From an uncultured Clostridia bacterium (GTDB taxonomy: Bacteria > Bacillota > Clostridia > Oscillospirales > Acutalibacteraceae): a DNA stretch of 12,278 nt. Position numbers and translations under genes: made by a program. Below, in pieces: positions 5,239 to 12,278 of the stretch (position 1 is the stretch's first letter; each line of letters opens with the position of its first letter). The stretch is taken from the NCBI GenBank assembly GCA_947565265.1, contig CANOFK010000011.1:1-12278 (forward strand). Reading direction: 5' to 3'. The notes beneath the pieces were generated by a model. It saw only the letters and a list, made by a program, of their open reading frames with translations. It made no database searches and had not been told where the DNA came from.

Positions 5239-8200
5239 ATGTATCATTGCCATATCCGGTTTTGTTTGCTGGGCGAGCCCTGCACAGCCTTCAAAATCTT
5301 TCAGGACGCGCCGCCCCTGCCTAATTTCACCCACGAATTCTACCCCGCCAGCGCCCCCCAGGACGCCGCCGGGGCCTCTGTCGTCTTTGCCCGCCTGCCA
5401 GACAGCCCCACTGCCTTTGCCGCCGGCCTGTTACAGGCCCTGGATCCCGGCGCGTCCCTGATCCTGCTGGCAGGCCCCGGGCAGGTGGAAGGGCTGGCCG
5501 GCCTGCTGGAGCACGCCGCCGATATATGGCCCGCAGAGCTTTCGGAAACAGAGGCCCGGTTCCAGTTCACCCGCTGGCAGGCCCGCCTCCGGCTGGAAAA
5601 GGATCACTGGGAAATCTCTCAATATCTAGATGCCGCCATCAATAGTGTCCCCAATATGGTGTGGTACAAGACCCGGGACGGCATCCACGAAAAGGTAAAC
5701 GACAGCTTTTGCAGAACCGTAAACAAGACCAAAGAGCAGGTCCAGGGCCAGCGCCACGCCTATATCTGGGATGTGGAGCAGGACGACCCTGCCTGTATTG
5801 AGTCCGAGCGGCTGGTCATGGAGAGCCGCCGCACCCAGGTTTCGGAAGAAACCGTGCTGACCGGCGAGGGCTTGCGCCTGCTGACCACCTATAAGACCCC
5901 CCTGTACGACCTGGACGGCAGCGTAATGGGCACCGTGGGCGTGGGCATCGACGTGACCCAGGAGCGTGCCTATGAGCAGGAGCTAATCGAAAAGAGCCGG
6001 ATGATGGAAACCATCTTTACCTCCATGGACTGCGGGGTTATGTGCCACAGCCTGGACGGCAGGCGGGTGCTAAGCATCAACCGGGCCGCGCTGAACATTT
6101 TGGGCTATGCCAGCGAGCAGGACCTGCTGGCGGATAACTTTGACACCGTGGCGGGTACGGTAGCCATTGAGGACAAGGAGCCCCTGCGTTCTGCCATCCA
6201 GTCGCTGAAAAAGCCGGATGACAGCGTCAGCGTAGAGTACCGGGTGCTGCACAAAGACGGCGAACGGCTGCACGTCATGGGCAATGTCAAGCTGATTGAG
6301 GAAAATGGCGAACTGTTCTACCAGCGGTTTTTGCTGGATTGTACCGCCCAGAAACTACAGGAAGAGCGGGAGCGGGAGCAGTCGCGCCGCCGGCAGATGG
6401 AACTGGTGCACGCTTTAAGCATCGACTACAGCCTGGTCTGTGTATTTGACCTGGACAAAGACCAGGGCAGCGCCCTGCGTATCAGCGACTGCCCGCTGGG
6501 TGTGCTGGATAACCTCTTTAGCGGGCAGCAGTTCAATATGGCGGAAAGCCTGGGCAAATACATAGACACCTGCGTCTATATTGAGGACCGGGAAACGCTG
6601 CGGCAGGCCTGCGCCCCCGCACAGCTAATGGCCAAACTGACAGAACAGAACCGCTTTTACATGAACTACCGCACCATCTGCGAAGGGGAGATGCGGTACT
6701 TCCAGCTAAAGGCCGTGCGCACCGGCTCCTGGAGCGAAAAGCACACGGTCGTACTTGGTTTCCGCAGCGTAGACGAGGAAACCCGCAGCGAAATGGAGAA
6801 AAAGACCCTGCTGGAGGACGCCCTCTCCCAGGCCAACCGGGCCAGCAAGGCCAAAAGCGTGTTCCTCTCCAATATGTCCCACGACATCCGCACCCCCATG
6901 AACGCCATTGTAGGTTTCACCTCTTTGGCGCTGAACCACCTGGAACGGCGGGAGCAGGTGGAGGAGTACCTGAAAAAAATCATGACCTCCGGCAACCACC
7001 TCCTCAGCCTTATCAACGACATCCTGGACATGAGCCGTATCGAAAGCGGCAAAATCCACCTGGACGAGGAGTTGTGCAGCCTACCGGATATCCTACACAG
7101 CCTACACAGCATTGTCCAGGCGGACATCCGGGCCAAACAACTGGAGTTCTCTGTGGACACGGTAGACATCACCGACGAGGATATCTACTGCGACAAGCTG
7201 CGGCTGAACCAGGTGCTGCTAAACCTTCTGTCCAACTCGGTGAAGTACACCGGGGCCGGGGGCTCGGTCAGTATGCGCATCACCCAAAAGGCCGGGGCGC
7301 CCAAGGGCTCCGCTTACTATGAGTTCCGCATCAAGGACACCGGCATTGGCATGAGCCCGGAGTTCGTTTCCCATATCTTTGAGCCCTTTGAGCGGGAGCG
7401 CAACTCCACCATGAGCGGCGTGCAGGGCACCGGCCTGGGCATGGCCATCACCAAGAATATCGTAGACATGATGCACGGGCTCATTGAGGTGCGCAGCCAG
7501 CCGGGGGTAGGCACCGAGTTCATTGTTTCCTTCTCCTTCCGGCTCAGCCCCGGCTGCAAAGAGCCCCAGGTGATCCCGGAGCTGAAAAACTGCCGGGCCC
7601 TGGTGGTGGATGACGACTTCAACATCTGCGACAGCGTAACCTATATGCTGCAACAGATCGGCCTTCGGGCCGAGTGGACCCTCTCCGGCAAAGAGGCAGT
7701 GCTGCGGACCCGCCAGGCCGTAAGCCGGGGGGACAATTACGCCGTATACATTGTAGACTGGCTGATGCCCGATATGAACGGCGTAGAGGTGGCCCGGCGC
7801 ATCCGGCAGGAAACCGGCGGCGACGCCCCGGTGGTCATCCTGACCGCCTACGACTGGTCGGATATAGAGGAAGAGGCCCGGGAGGCCGGGGTGGCCGCTT
7901 TCTGCCGCAAGCCCCTGTTCGCCTCCGAACTGCGCAACTGCCTGCGGTCGGTGGTCAGCACCGAGGGCCGCAGCCCCATCGCCGACGAGGCCCTGCCCGC
8001 CCCGGTACCCCTGCTGCGCCACAGCGGCCACATCCTGTTGGCCGAGGACAACGAGTTGAACCAGGAAATTGCCGTGGCAATCCTGGAGGAAGCCGGCTTT
8101 ACCACCGACATTGCCAGCAACGGCCGCCTTGCGGTGGAGATGCTGAAGGCATCTGCCCCCGGCTACTACAGCCTGATCCTTATGGACGTGCAAATGCCCG

Positions 8201-8406
8201 TTATGGGCGGCTACGAAGCCACCCGGCATATCCGCGCCCTGGAAAACCGCCAGTTGGCTCAAATCCCCATTTTCGCCATGACAGCCAACGCCTTTGACGA
8301 GGATAAGCAGGAGGCCGTGAAGTGCGGCATGAACGGCCACATTGCCAAACCCATCAACATTGCCCAGCTTTTGGAAACCCTGGACCAGGCCCTGGCTGGG
8401 AAGTAA
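5239..8406 (+). CDS. Soluble hybrid histidine kinase: PAS-PAS-PAS-like, HisKA, HATPase, REC, REC
   Basis: This is a 1055-residue sensor kinase expected to autophosphorylate on His548 (SHDIRTP) and pass phosphate to two fused receivers. Residues 1-115 are an alpha/beta region resembling a degenerate receiver. PAS1 (about 125-240) contains VWYKTRDGIHEKVNDSFC. PAS2 spans about 253-372 and a PAS-like third module about 388-512. HisKA covers 541-607. HATPase shows the N box around N662-N666, DTGIGM at 700-705 and GTGLGM at 730-735. REC1 (about 787-905) has D791/D792, phospho-acceptor D840 and K891. REC2 (about 931-1051) has E936/D937, D983 and K1037. All key residues are present in both receivers. 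I see no transmembrane segment or signal peptide, so the stimulus should be cytoplasmic or reach the cytoplasm. ATG 5239 follows GGGAGG by 8 nt. The gene is monocistronic, with its own promoter and terminator and no neighbouring response regulator or Hpt protein. The ligand is unknown. Confidence 0.95.
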   Translation: MYHCHIRFCLLGEPCTAFKIFQDAPPLPNFTHEFYPASAPQDAAGASVVFARLPDSPTAFAAGLLQALDPGASLILLAGPGQVEGLAGLLEHAADIWPAELSETEARFQFTRWQARLRLEKDHWEISQYLDAAINSVPNMVWYKTRDGIHEKVNDSFCRTVNKTKEQVQGQRHAYIWDVEQDDPACIESERLVMESRRTQVSEETVLTGEGLRLLTTYKTPLYDLDGSVMGTVGVGIDVTQERAYEQELIEKSRMMETIFTSMDCGVMCHSLDGRRVLSINRAALNILGYASEQDLLADNFDTVAGTVAIEDKEPLRSAIQSLKKPDDSVSVEYRVLHKDGERLHVMGNVKLIEENGELFYQRFLLDCTAQKLQEEREREQSRRRQMELVHALSIDYSLVCVFDLDKDQGSALRISDCPLGVLDNLFSGQQFNMAESLGKYIDTCVYIEDRETLRQACAPAQLMAKLTEQNRFYMNYRTICEGEMRYFQLKAVRTGSWSEKHTVVLGFRSVDEETRSEMEKKTLLEDALSQANRASKAKSVFLSNMSHDIRTPMNAIVGFTSLALNHLERREQVEEYLKKIMTSGNHLLSLINDILDMSRIESGKIHLDEELCSLPDILHSLHSIVQADIRAKQLEFSVDTVDITDEDIYCDKLRLNQVLLNLLSNSVKYTGAGGSVSMRITQKAGAPKGSAYYEFRIKDTGIGMSPEFVSHIFEPFERERNSTMSGVQGTGLGMAITKNIVDMMHGLIEVRSQPGVGTEFIVSFSFRLSPGCKEPQVIPELKNCRALVVDDDFNICDSVTYMLQQIGLRAEWTLSGKEAVLRTRQAVSRGDNYAVYIVDWLMPDMNGVEVARRIRQETGGDAPVVILTAYDWSDIEEEAREAGVAAFCRKPLFASELRNCLRSVVSTEGRSPIADEALPAPVPLLRHSGHILLAEDNELNQEIAVAILEEAGFTTDIASNGRLAVEMLKASAPGYYSLILMDVQMPVMGGYEATRHIRALENRQLAQIPIFAMTANAFDEDKQEAVKCGMNGHIAKPINIAQLLETLDQALAGK

Positions 8407-8414
8407 ACCCCGCA

Positions 8415-8453
8415 GGCGCGGGGGCCTGTAACGGGCCCCCGCGCCCTGTTTTT
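8415..8453 (+). terminator. Intrinsic terminator after the hybrid kinase gene
   Basis: The perfect 12-bp GC stem GGCGCGGGGGCC (8415-8426) and GGCCCCCGCGCC (8434-8445) has a 7-nt loop and is followed by TTTTT (8449-8453). It starts 8 bp after the stop codon. A second, imperfect GC stem-loop follows at 8458-8479 without a T-run. Confidence 0.92.
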
Positions 8454-8549
8454 ACAAGCGGCCTGCCTGGCAGGGCCGCAAAGCCCCGGCAGAGGTGGCT
8501 ACGCTTTTCCGTCCGCCCACATCTGCCCCAAACAGCAAAGGAGGCGTAT

Positions 8550-9431
8550 GTGGAGATACGTAAACAGTTAAAAGAGCTGCGGGGCCGCAACTTCGTTATG
8601 TTGGCCCTGGCAGGTATTGTGAACGCTGTGGGGGTCACCCTGTTCATCGCGCCGGTGCAACTGTACGACAGCGGCATATCCGGCACGTCCATCCTGTTCT
8701 CCCAGCTTACGCCGCCGTCCCTGTCCCTGTCTTTTTTCCTGCTGCTATTAAACCTGCCCCTGTTCCTCTTTGGGTTAAAACGGCAGGGGCTGGCCTTTAC
8801 GGTGTATGCCTGCTACGCGGTGCTGGTCTACTCCCTTTGCGCCTGGCTGATCACCGACGTGCTGCCGGTGGATGTGCGCCTGGCCTCCCCCTTAGCGGGT
8901 ACAGACCTGCTGCTGTGCGCCCTGTTTGGGGGCATGATCTCCGGCATGGGCTCTGGCCTTGCCATCCGTTTCGGGGGCGCTATGGACGGCATTGAGGTGC
9001 TGGCCGTCACATTCGCCAAAAGGATAGGGATCACCGTAGGCACCTTTGTTATGCTGTACAATGTAATCCTGTATATCCTGTGCGGGGTGGTTATTGGCAG
9101 TTGGGTACTGCCCCTATACTCCATTGTCACCTATATGGCGGCACTCAAAACCGTAGACTTCATCGTGGAGGGCATCGACCGCTCAAAAGCCGCCATGATC
9201 ATCACCGCCCGGCAGGAAGAGGTGTGCAGCACCCTTTCAGAGGCCTTTGGGATGGGTATTACCATCTTCCCTGCCACCGGCTATTATTCGGGCGGCACAA
9301 AGGCTTGCGCCTATATCATCCTGAACCGTTTCCAGATCGGCCGGATGAAGGAACTGGTGCACACCTGTGATCCGCAGGCGTATATTACCATTACCGAAGT
9401 AGCCGACGTGTTTACCAACAACAGCGGCTAA
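8550..9431 (+). CDS. YitT family membrane protein with C-terminal DUF2179 domain
   Basis: This is a 293-residue integral membrane protein. The N-terminal two thirds contain about five to six hydrophobic helices, starting near FVMLALAGIVNAVGVTLFIA. They include the family's glycine-rich turn (GGMISGMGSGLAIRFGGAMDG) and the GIEVLAV segment. The last 80 or so residues form a soluble DUF2179 domain, with KAAMIITAR, the GxxxxPATGYYSGG motif and a final VADVF. Architecture and length match YitT-type proteins, whose transport role is poorly defined. The start is GTG 8550, 5 nt after AAAGGAGG (8537-8544). An out-of-frame ATG at 8548 overlaps it and opens only a 7-codon frame. I could not find a good promoter in the 8454-8549 spacer, so it may rely on a weak promoter or on readthrough. 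The MATE gene follows 108 bp downstream in the same direction. Confidence 0.92.
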   Translation: MEIRKQLKELRGRNFVMLALAGIVNAVGVTLFIAPVQLYDSGISGTSILFSQLTPPSLSLSFFLLLLNLPLFLFGLKRQGLAFTVYACYAVLVYSLCAWLITDVLPVDVRLASPLAGTDLLLCALFGGMISGMGSGLAIRFGGAMDGIEVLAVTFAKRIGITVGTFVMLYNVILYILCGVVIGSWVLPLYSIVTYMAALKTVDFIVEGIDRSKAAMIITARQEEVCSTLSEAFGMGITIFPATGYYSGGTKACAYIILNRFQIGRMKELVHTCDPQAYITITEVADVFTNNSG

Positions 9432-9539
9432 GCATTGGCAGCATCGCTGCTATTTATGGAAAAAAGGGGCAATCCGGGGGCCGTGCGGCCTGTATGGCGC
9501 ATGGCCTTTGGCCTTGCCTGCCCCACCAAGGAGGAACCT

Positions 9540-10883
9540 ATGTCCAAGACCCGTGACCTGACCACCGGCAGCATTACCGGTGGTCTGTGGCTTTTCGCCG
9601 TGCCCCTCATGCTGGGCAATGTGCTGCAACAGCTTTATAACCTGGTGGACACCTGGGTGGTGGGCCGCTATATTGGCGATAGCGCCCTGGCCGCGGTAGG
9701 GGCCAGCTATACCCTGCTCACCTTCCTCACCTCAGTGGTCATCGGCCTCAGCCTGGGCACCGGGGCTTTCATCTCCATCGCCTTTGGCCGGGGGGACGCC
9801 CCCCGCATCCGCCAGGGTATTTTCCTTTCGGGCTTGCTGATAGCCGGCCTGAGCCTCCTGATCATGGCCCTGTTTTATGCCTTTCTCCGGCCGGTTATCG
9901 CCCTGTTACAGGTACCCGCCACCCTGGTCGAGGAGATGTATGGCTACCTGGCCTGGGTATTTCCGGGTTTTTTCGCCACCTTCCTGTATAACTACTTTGC
10001 CAGCCTGCTGCGGGGCATGGGCAATTCCGGTACGCCGTTGCTGTTCCTAGCCGTGTCGGTGGTACTAAATGTGGTTTTGGACCTGCACTTTGTCATCAAC
10101 CTGCATCTGGGCATCCAGGGCGCGGCCATTGCCACGGTCATTGCCCAGTATGTGTCCGGCATAGGGCTGGCGCTGTATTTCTGGCTGGCCTGCCCCCAGT
10201 ACCGTCCCCGCCGGGCAGATATGCGCTGGGACCGGCAGAACTTCCACAGCATCCTGTCCCTGTCAGGGCTTACCTGTTTGCAGCAGTCTATGATGAACTT
10301 TGGCATTTTGCTGGTGCAGGGAGTGGTCAACAGTTTCGGCCCGGTGGTCATGGCCGCCTTTGCCGTAGCGGTAAAGATAGACACCATTGCCTATATGCCC
10401 GTGCAGGACTTTGGCAACGCTTTCTCCGTGTTTGTAGCCCAAAACCACGGGGCCGGGCAACAGGGGCGTATCCGGGCAGGCATACGGCAGGCAGCGGTCA
10501 GCGTGGCGCTGTTCTGCGGGGTGGTAAGCGCCCTGGTGTGGGCGTTTGCCCCGGCACTGATGGGCGTTTTTGTAGACGGGGCCAACCAGCAGACCATTGC
10601 GGTAGGGGCCCAGTACCTGCGGATAGAGGGCGCCTGCTATATAGGTATCGGGCTGCTGTTTATGCTGTATGGCTACTACCGGGCCGTAGAGCGCCCCATG
10701 ATGTCTGTGGTGCTGACGGTGCTCTCCCTGGGTACCCGTGTGCTGCTGGCAAATGTCCTCTCCGCCATCCCCGCTGTGGGGGTAGTGGGGATCTGGGTGT
10801 CCATCCCCATTGGCTGGGCCCTGGCAGACCTGGTCGGGATCTGGTATCACTTTGTCCGGGAGGGGAAGGCTCCGGGGCCGTAA
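9540..10883 (+). CDS. MATE family efflux transporter
   Basis: This is a 447-residue polytopic membrane protein with about 12 predicted hydrophobic helices in two related halves, the normal MATE length and layout. The N-terminal region, including LWLFAVPLMLGNVLQQLYN and LVDTWVVGRYIGDSALAAVG, is characteristic of Clostridia MATE proteins. The second half starts near SLSGLTCLQQSMMNFGILL. The family exports cationic drugs or metabolites by Na+ or H+ antiport; the substrate here is unknown. ATG 9540 lies 5 nt after AAGGAGG (9528-9534). An upstream in-frame extension to TTG 9435 has no ribosome binding site. No promoter or terminator is evident in the 108-bp gap after the YitT gene, so the pair may be an operon. 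Transcription ends at the shared convergent terminator 28 bp after the stop codon. Confidence 0.95.
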   Translation: MSKTRDLTTGSITGGLWLFAVPLMLGNVLQQLYNLVDTWVVGRYIGDSALAAVGASYTLLTFLTSVVIGLSLGTGAFISIAFGRGDAPRIRQGIFLSGLLIAGLSLLIMALFYAFLRPVIALLQVPATLVEEMYGYLAWVFPGFFATFLYNYFASLLRGMGNSGTPLLFLAVSVVLNVVLDLHFVINLHLGIQGAAIATVIAQYVSGIGLALYFWLACPQYRPRRADMRWDRQNFHSILSLSGLTCLQQSMMNFGILLVQGVVNSFGPVVMAAFAVAVKIDTIAYMPVQDFGNAFSVFVAQNHGAGQQGRIRAGIRQAAVSVALFCGVVSALVWAFAPALMGVFVDGANQQTIAVGAQYLRIEGACYIGIGLLFMLYGYYRAVERPMMSVVLTVLSLGTRVLLANVLSAIPAVGVVGIWVSIPIGWALADLVGIWYHFVREGKAPGP

Positions 10884-10910
10884 ACCCGGAAAATCCGCAA
10901 AAAAACGAAA

Positions 10911-10956
10911 AGCGCCGGGCAGAACCCCCACGGCTTGGGGGCTCCTGCCCGGCGCT
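10911..10956. terminator. Bidirectional terminator between the MATE and aldolase genes
   Basis: The perfect 12-bp arms AGCGCCGGGCAG (10911-10922) and CTGCCCGGCGCT (10945-10956) enclose an inner CCCCCA/TGGGGG stem. On the plus strand TTTT follows at 10964-10967, a few bases after the stem. On the minus strand the A-rich run at 10899-10910 gives a strong U-tract. It therefore serves both convergent genes, more strongly for the aldolase. Confidence 0.88.
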
Positions 10957-10995
10957 CTATTGGTTTTGGAAAGTGCGTTGGCCTGTCAGGGGGGC

Positions 10996-11859
10996 TTACG
11001 CCTTGCCTACAGAGCCGAACAGCTCCATCTTCTCTTTCACGGTAGCCTTGATCGCCTCAAAGCCAGGGGCCAACAGCTTGCGGGGGTCAAAGCCCTTGCC
11101 CTGCTGATCCTTGCCGGCCTCAATATACTGCCGGGTCGCGGCGGCAAAGCTCAACTGGCACTCGGTGTTCACGTTCACTTTAGACACGCCCAGGCTGATA
11201 GCTTTCTTGACCATCTCCTCCGGGATGCCGGTGCCGCCGTGCAGCACCAGGGGCATGGTGCCGGTTTTCTCCTGGATCTGGGCCAGCACGTCGAAGTTCA
11301 AGCCCGTCCAGTTTTCGGGGTACACGCCGTGAATGTTGCCGATACCGGCGGCCAACATGGTCACGCCCAGGTCAGCGATCATCTGGCACTCGTTGGGGTC
11401 GGCAACCTCGCCGCTGCCTACCACGCCATCCTCTTCGCCGCCAATGGCGCCTACCTCGGCCTCAACCGAAATGCCCTTCTCGCCGGCAATACGGATGATC
11501 TCCTTGGTCTTTTCGATGTTCTCGTCAATGGCATAGTGGGAGCCGTCAAACATCACAGAGGAGAAACCGTCCTCCATGGCCTTCAGCGCGCCCTCATAGC
11601 TGCCGTGATCCAGATGCAGGGCCACCGGCACCGTGATGCCTAGGGTTTCGATCATGCCCTTGACCATGCCGGTAACCGTGTTAAAGCCGCACATATACTT
11701 GCCCGCGCCCTCAGACACGCCCAGAATGACCGGGGAGTTATTCTCCTGGGCCGTCAGCAGCACGGCCTTTGTCCACTCCAGGTTGTTGATGTTGAACTGG
11801 CCCACCGCGTATTTGCCGGCCTTGGCCTTGGTGAGCATTTCCTTTGCAGAAACTAGCAT
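10996..11859 (-). CDS. fba: Class II fructose-1,6-bisphosphate aldolase
   Basis: This zinc-dependent aldolase of glycolysis and gluconeogenesis cleaves fructose-1,6-bisphosphate into glyceraldehyde-3-phosphate and dihydroxyacetone phosphate in the cytoplasm. The 287-residue length is normal for the short class II form. Visible motifs are HLDHGS with catalytic Asp84 and zinc ligand His85, SVEAEVG at 131-137, GNIHGVY with zinc ligand His177, LHGGTG with zinc ligand His207, and KVNVNTE at 227-233 for phosphate binding. I chose ATG 11857-11859 because GGAGGG (11867-11872) precedes it by 7 nt; the in-frame ATG seven codons upstream has no ribosome binding site at a sensible distance. Tagatose-bisphosphate aldolases are close relatives, but the overall sequence favours FbaA. 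The gene has its own promoter and a leader of about 170 nt, and converges on the MATE gene. Confidence 0.95.
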   Translation of the reverse strand: MLVSAKEMLTKAKAGKYAVGQFNINNLEWTKAVLLTAQENNSPVILGVSEGAGKYMCGFNTVTGMVKGMIETLGITVPVALHLDHGSYEGALKAMEDGFSSVMFDGSHYAIDENIEKTKEIIRIAGEKGISVEAEVGAIGGEEDGVVGSGEVADPNECQMIADLGVTMLAAGIGNIHGVYPENWTGLNFDVLAQIQEKTGTMPLVLHGGTGIPEEMVKKAISLGVSKVNVNTECQLSFAAATRQYIEAGKDQQGKGFDPRKLLAPGFEAIKATVKEKMELFGSVGKA

Positions 11860-12030
11860 TGCGTTTCCCTCCGATTTCAAATTCTGGCCGGTGCAGTGCC
11901 CGGCCCCAGGCTTTTCCGAACATCTTAAGCAGCGCCCAAGCCGCCCAGCCTTCCGGGGGTAACGGGGCCATCCCCAATAGCGCGCGCCACCAGGCCGCCG
12001 GTTTTATGGAACGTCGCCGGAATATCCTTA
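11860..12030 (-). promoter_or_regulatory. Long fba 5' leader with a stem-loop near the ribosome binding site
   Basis: Transcription from the predicted promoter would give a leader of about 170 nt. A 6-bp GC stem, GGCCGG (11886-11891) with CCGGCC (11900-11905), has an 8-nt loop and ends 13 nt before the Shine-Dalgarno sequence GGAGGG. A small GGGG/CCCC hairpin lies further upstream. I recognise no known riboswitch or T-box. The overlapping minus frame 11738-12097 spans the promoter and does not look coding. Confidence 0.45.
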
Positions 12031-12035
12031 TAGAC

Positions 12036-12064
12036 ATTATAGCGCAAACCGCAGGAAAAATCAA
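12036..12064 (-). promoter_or_regulatory. fba promoter (sigma-A)
   Basis: Read on the minus strand, -35 TTGATT (12059-12064) and consensus -10 TATAAT (12036-12041) are 17 bp apart. Unlike most promoters in the window it lacks the TG of an extended -10. The predicted start is near 12029. It is the only near-consensus promoter between fba and the tRNA on this strand. Confidence 0.75.
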
Positions 12065-12165
12065 CCGGAAATTGGCAAGAACCGCCCACCTGGCCACTGT
12101 TTTAGGGGCAGTACACCACCAGGCCGCTCCTGCCAGAAAATTTCCCCGGAAAATGAAATTTCCTC

Positions 12166-12194
12166 TTTACATTTGCCGCCTTTTGTGATAAAAT
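12166..12194 (+). promoter_or_regulatory. Promoter of the tRNA-Ala gene (extended -10)
   Basis: -35 TTTACA (12166-12171) and -10 TAAAAT (12189-12194) are separated by 17 bp, with TG before the -10 (TGATAAAAT, the same motif as the hybrid kinase promoter). Transcription would start near 12201, about 14 nt before the tRNA. I see no gene or recognised element between this promoter and the fba promoter (12065-12165). Confidence 0.78.
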
Positions 12195-12214
12195 AATCGT
12201 GTTATAAGCCACAT

Positions 12215-12278
12215 GGGCTCGTGGCTCAGCTGGGAGAGCGCCGCGTTCGCAACGCGGAGGTCGAGGGTTCGATCCCCT
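12215..12278 (+). tRNA. tRNA-Ala, anticodon CGC, 3' end beyond window
   Basis: The cloverleaf is visible from the 5' end: acceptor strand GGGCTCG (12215-12221), D-stem GCTC/GAGC (12224-12227 and 12236-12239), and anticodon stem CCGCG/CGCGG (12241-12245 and 12253-12257). The loop TTCGCAA carries anticodon CGC at 12248-12250, which reads the alanine codon GCG. The T-arm has GAGGG and the TTCGATC loop. The window ends inside the 3' T-stem, so the 3' acceptor strand and the identity base pair G3-U70 cannot be checked. Confidence 0.93.

Noticed and set aside
7219..8340. 373-codon minus-strand frame opposite the kinase receivers
   Set aside because: It mirrors the receiver-domain codons, has no ribosome binding site and ends inside the kinase. 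Both receivers on the plus strand keep all conserved residues.
9435..9539. N-terminal extension of the MATE transporter to TTG 9435
   Set aside because: There is no ribosome binding site upstream of it. The AAGGAGG at 9528-9534 fixes the start at ATG 9540, and the extension has no membrane or signal character.
11738..12097. 119-codon minus-strand frame overlapping the fba start
   Set aside because: It spans the fba promoter, has no ribosome binding site or family resemblance, and overlaps the aldolase in a different frame.

Overview
The window looks like chromosomal DNA from a GC-rich, gut-type Clostridia (Bacillota), most likely in or near the Oscillospiraceae. This is inferred from the strong AGGAGG-type ribosome binding sites, sigma-A promoters with an extended -10, an SLH-anchored surface protein, a three-PAS hybrid kinase and a class II aldolase. 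No taxon can be fixed without a database search. There are no insertion sequences, phage genes, CRISPR arrays, rRNA genes or toxin-antitoxin modules.

Layout. Positions 1-1982 (minus) hold the N-terminal 660 codons of the condensin ATPase Smc, cut by the window edge in the hinge. A divergent promoter pair (2029-2145) separates it from a plus-strand gene for a secreted three-SLH surface protein (2185-3428), which is split by a -1 frame change at an A6 run. A C-rich, G-poor spacer (3429-3737) follows. It contains a Rho-site-like stretch, a 22-bp-period direct repeat and a 30-bp palindrome. Next come a YafY/DeoR-type WYL-domain regulator (3738-4640) and a small cysteine-rich DUF3795 protein (4746-5009), closed by an intrinsic terminator. 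A strong promoter then drives a 1055-residue soluble hybrid histidine kinase (5239-8406), which has its own terminator. A YitT/DUF2179 membrane protein (8550-9431) and a MATE transporter (9540-10883) run in the same direction and are probably co-transcribed. A shared convergent terminator (10911-10956) separates them from a minus-strand class II fructose-bisphosphate aldolase (10996-11859), which has a leader of about 170 nt. The window ends inside tRNA-Ala(CGC), which starts at 12215 and has its own promoter.

How the parts relate. Housekeeping functions (Smc, aldolase, tRNA-Ala) flank an accessory block of surface, regulatory and transport genes. The hybrid kinase has no adjacent response-regulator partner. 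The WYL regulator and DUF3795 protein may form a small regulatory pair. I found no clear new multi-gene system. The best leads are the frameshifted SLH gene with a C10 tract beside its promoter, the palindrome and repeat cluster ahead of the WYL regulator, the rut-like C-rich tract, and the kinase's unusual N-terminal region.
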